Part shown: positions 22,662-23,923 of the stretch, piece after piece
Layout of the letters: every line of letters starts with the position of its first letter
How positions within the stretch are numbered: the first letter of the stretch is position 1
From: Paracoccaceae bacterium
GTDB lineage: Bacteria; Pseudomonadota; Alphaproteobacteria; Rhodobacterales; Rhodobacteraceae
Reading direction: 5' to 3'
DNA length: 23,923 nucleotides
NCBI GenBank assembly: GCA_020832725.1
Contig: JAFIEC010000331.1
Coordinates: 1-23,923, forward strand
Translations under genes and position numbers: made by a program
The notes under the pieces: generated by a model
What the model saw: only the letters and a program-made list of their open reading frames with translations
What the model was told of the DNA's origin: nothing
Database searches by the model: none

Positions 22662-23923
<1,262 letters not shown>

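Overview
This is a GC-rich, gene-dense stretch of bacterial chromosome. The gene content suggests an alphaproteobacterium, most likely Rhodobacteraceae (Paracoccus/Roseobacter-like). The pointers are glutathione-dependent formaldehyde oxidation (S-hydroxymethylglutathione dehydrogenase plus S-formylglutathione hydrolase), a homoprotocatechuate meta-cleavage cluster, AEC and MATE carriers, and tightly packed operons with ATGA/GTGA overlaps. The taxonomic call is inference; no rRNA or marker phylogeny is available here. No tRNA, rRNA, insertion sequence, phage or CRISPR array was seen.

Layout. (1) 1-1951, plus strand: the 3' part of a MATE efflux pump, then msrA. (2) 1960-9764: a catabolic module for homoprotocatechuate (3,4-dihydroxyphenylacetate). 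On the minus strand, hpaE-hpaD-hpaG-like-hpaH-hpaI is followed 9 bases later by a formylglycine-type sulfatase/phosphonate-monoester-hydrolase-like gene. hpaF (isomerase) and hpaR (MarR regulator) lie on the plus strand, divergent from hpaE. Together they encode every step from homoprotocatechuate to pyruvate plus succinic semialdehyde. The 4-hydroxyphenylacetate hydroxylase HpaBC is not in the window. (3) 9768-15107, minus strand: class III aminotransferase, ornithine-cyclodeaminase-family protein, HAD phosphatase, YaiI/DUF188 protein, fghA and an AEC carrier. (4) 15242-15340: a 28-bp tandem repeat with an embedded hairpin, followed (15324-18639, minus strand) by two tandem NYN-domain/LOTUS-like paralogues, a GNAT acetyltransferase and the glutathione-dependent formaldehyde dehydrogenase. 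(5) 18866-21959, plus strand: a Mn/Zn/Fe-type ABC importer (ATPase plus two permeases, all overlapping by ATGA) with no substrate-binding protein beside it. Both permeases have about 100-residue soluble C-terminal extensions, and a candidate Mur-like box lies upstream. (6) 21956-23923, minus strand: a MOSC-domain protein and the C-terminal part of FtsH with its terminator.

Most interesting points: the hydrolase with a non-canonical CGSSR nucleophile motif built into the hpa operon; the repeat array that supplies the last codons of a divergent NYN protein; an array of TGAAA half-sites on a 10-bp period in front of the aminotransferase; and the metal importer lacking a binding protein, with a proline in its Walker A motif and winged-helix-like permease tails.
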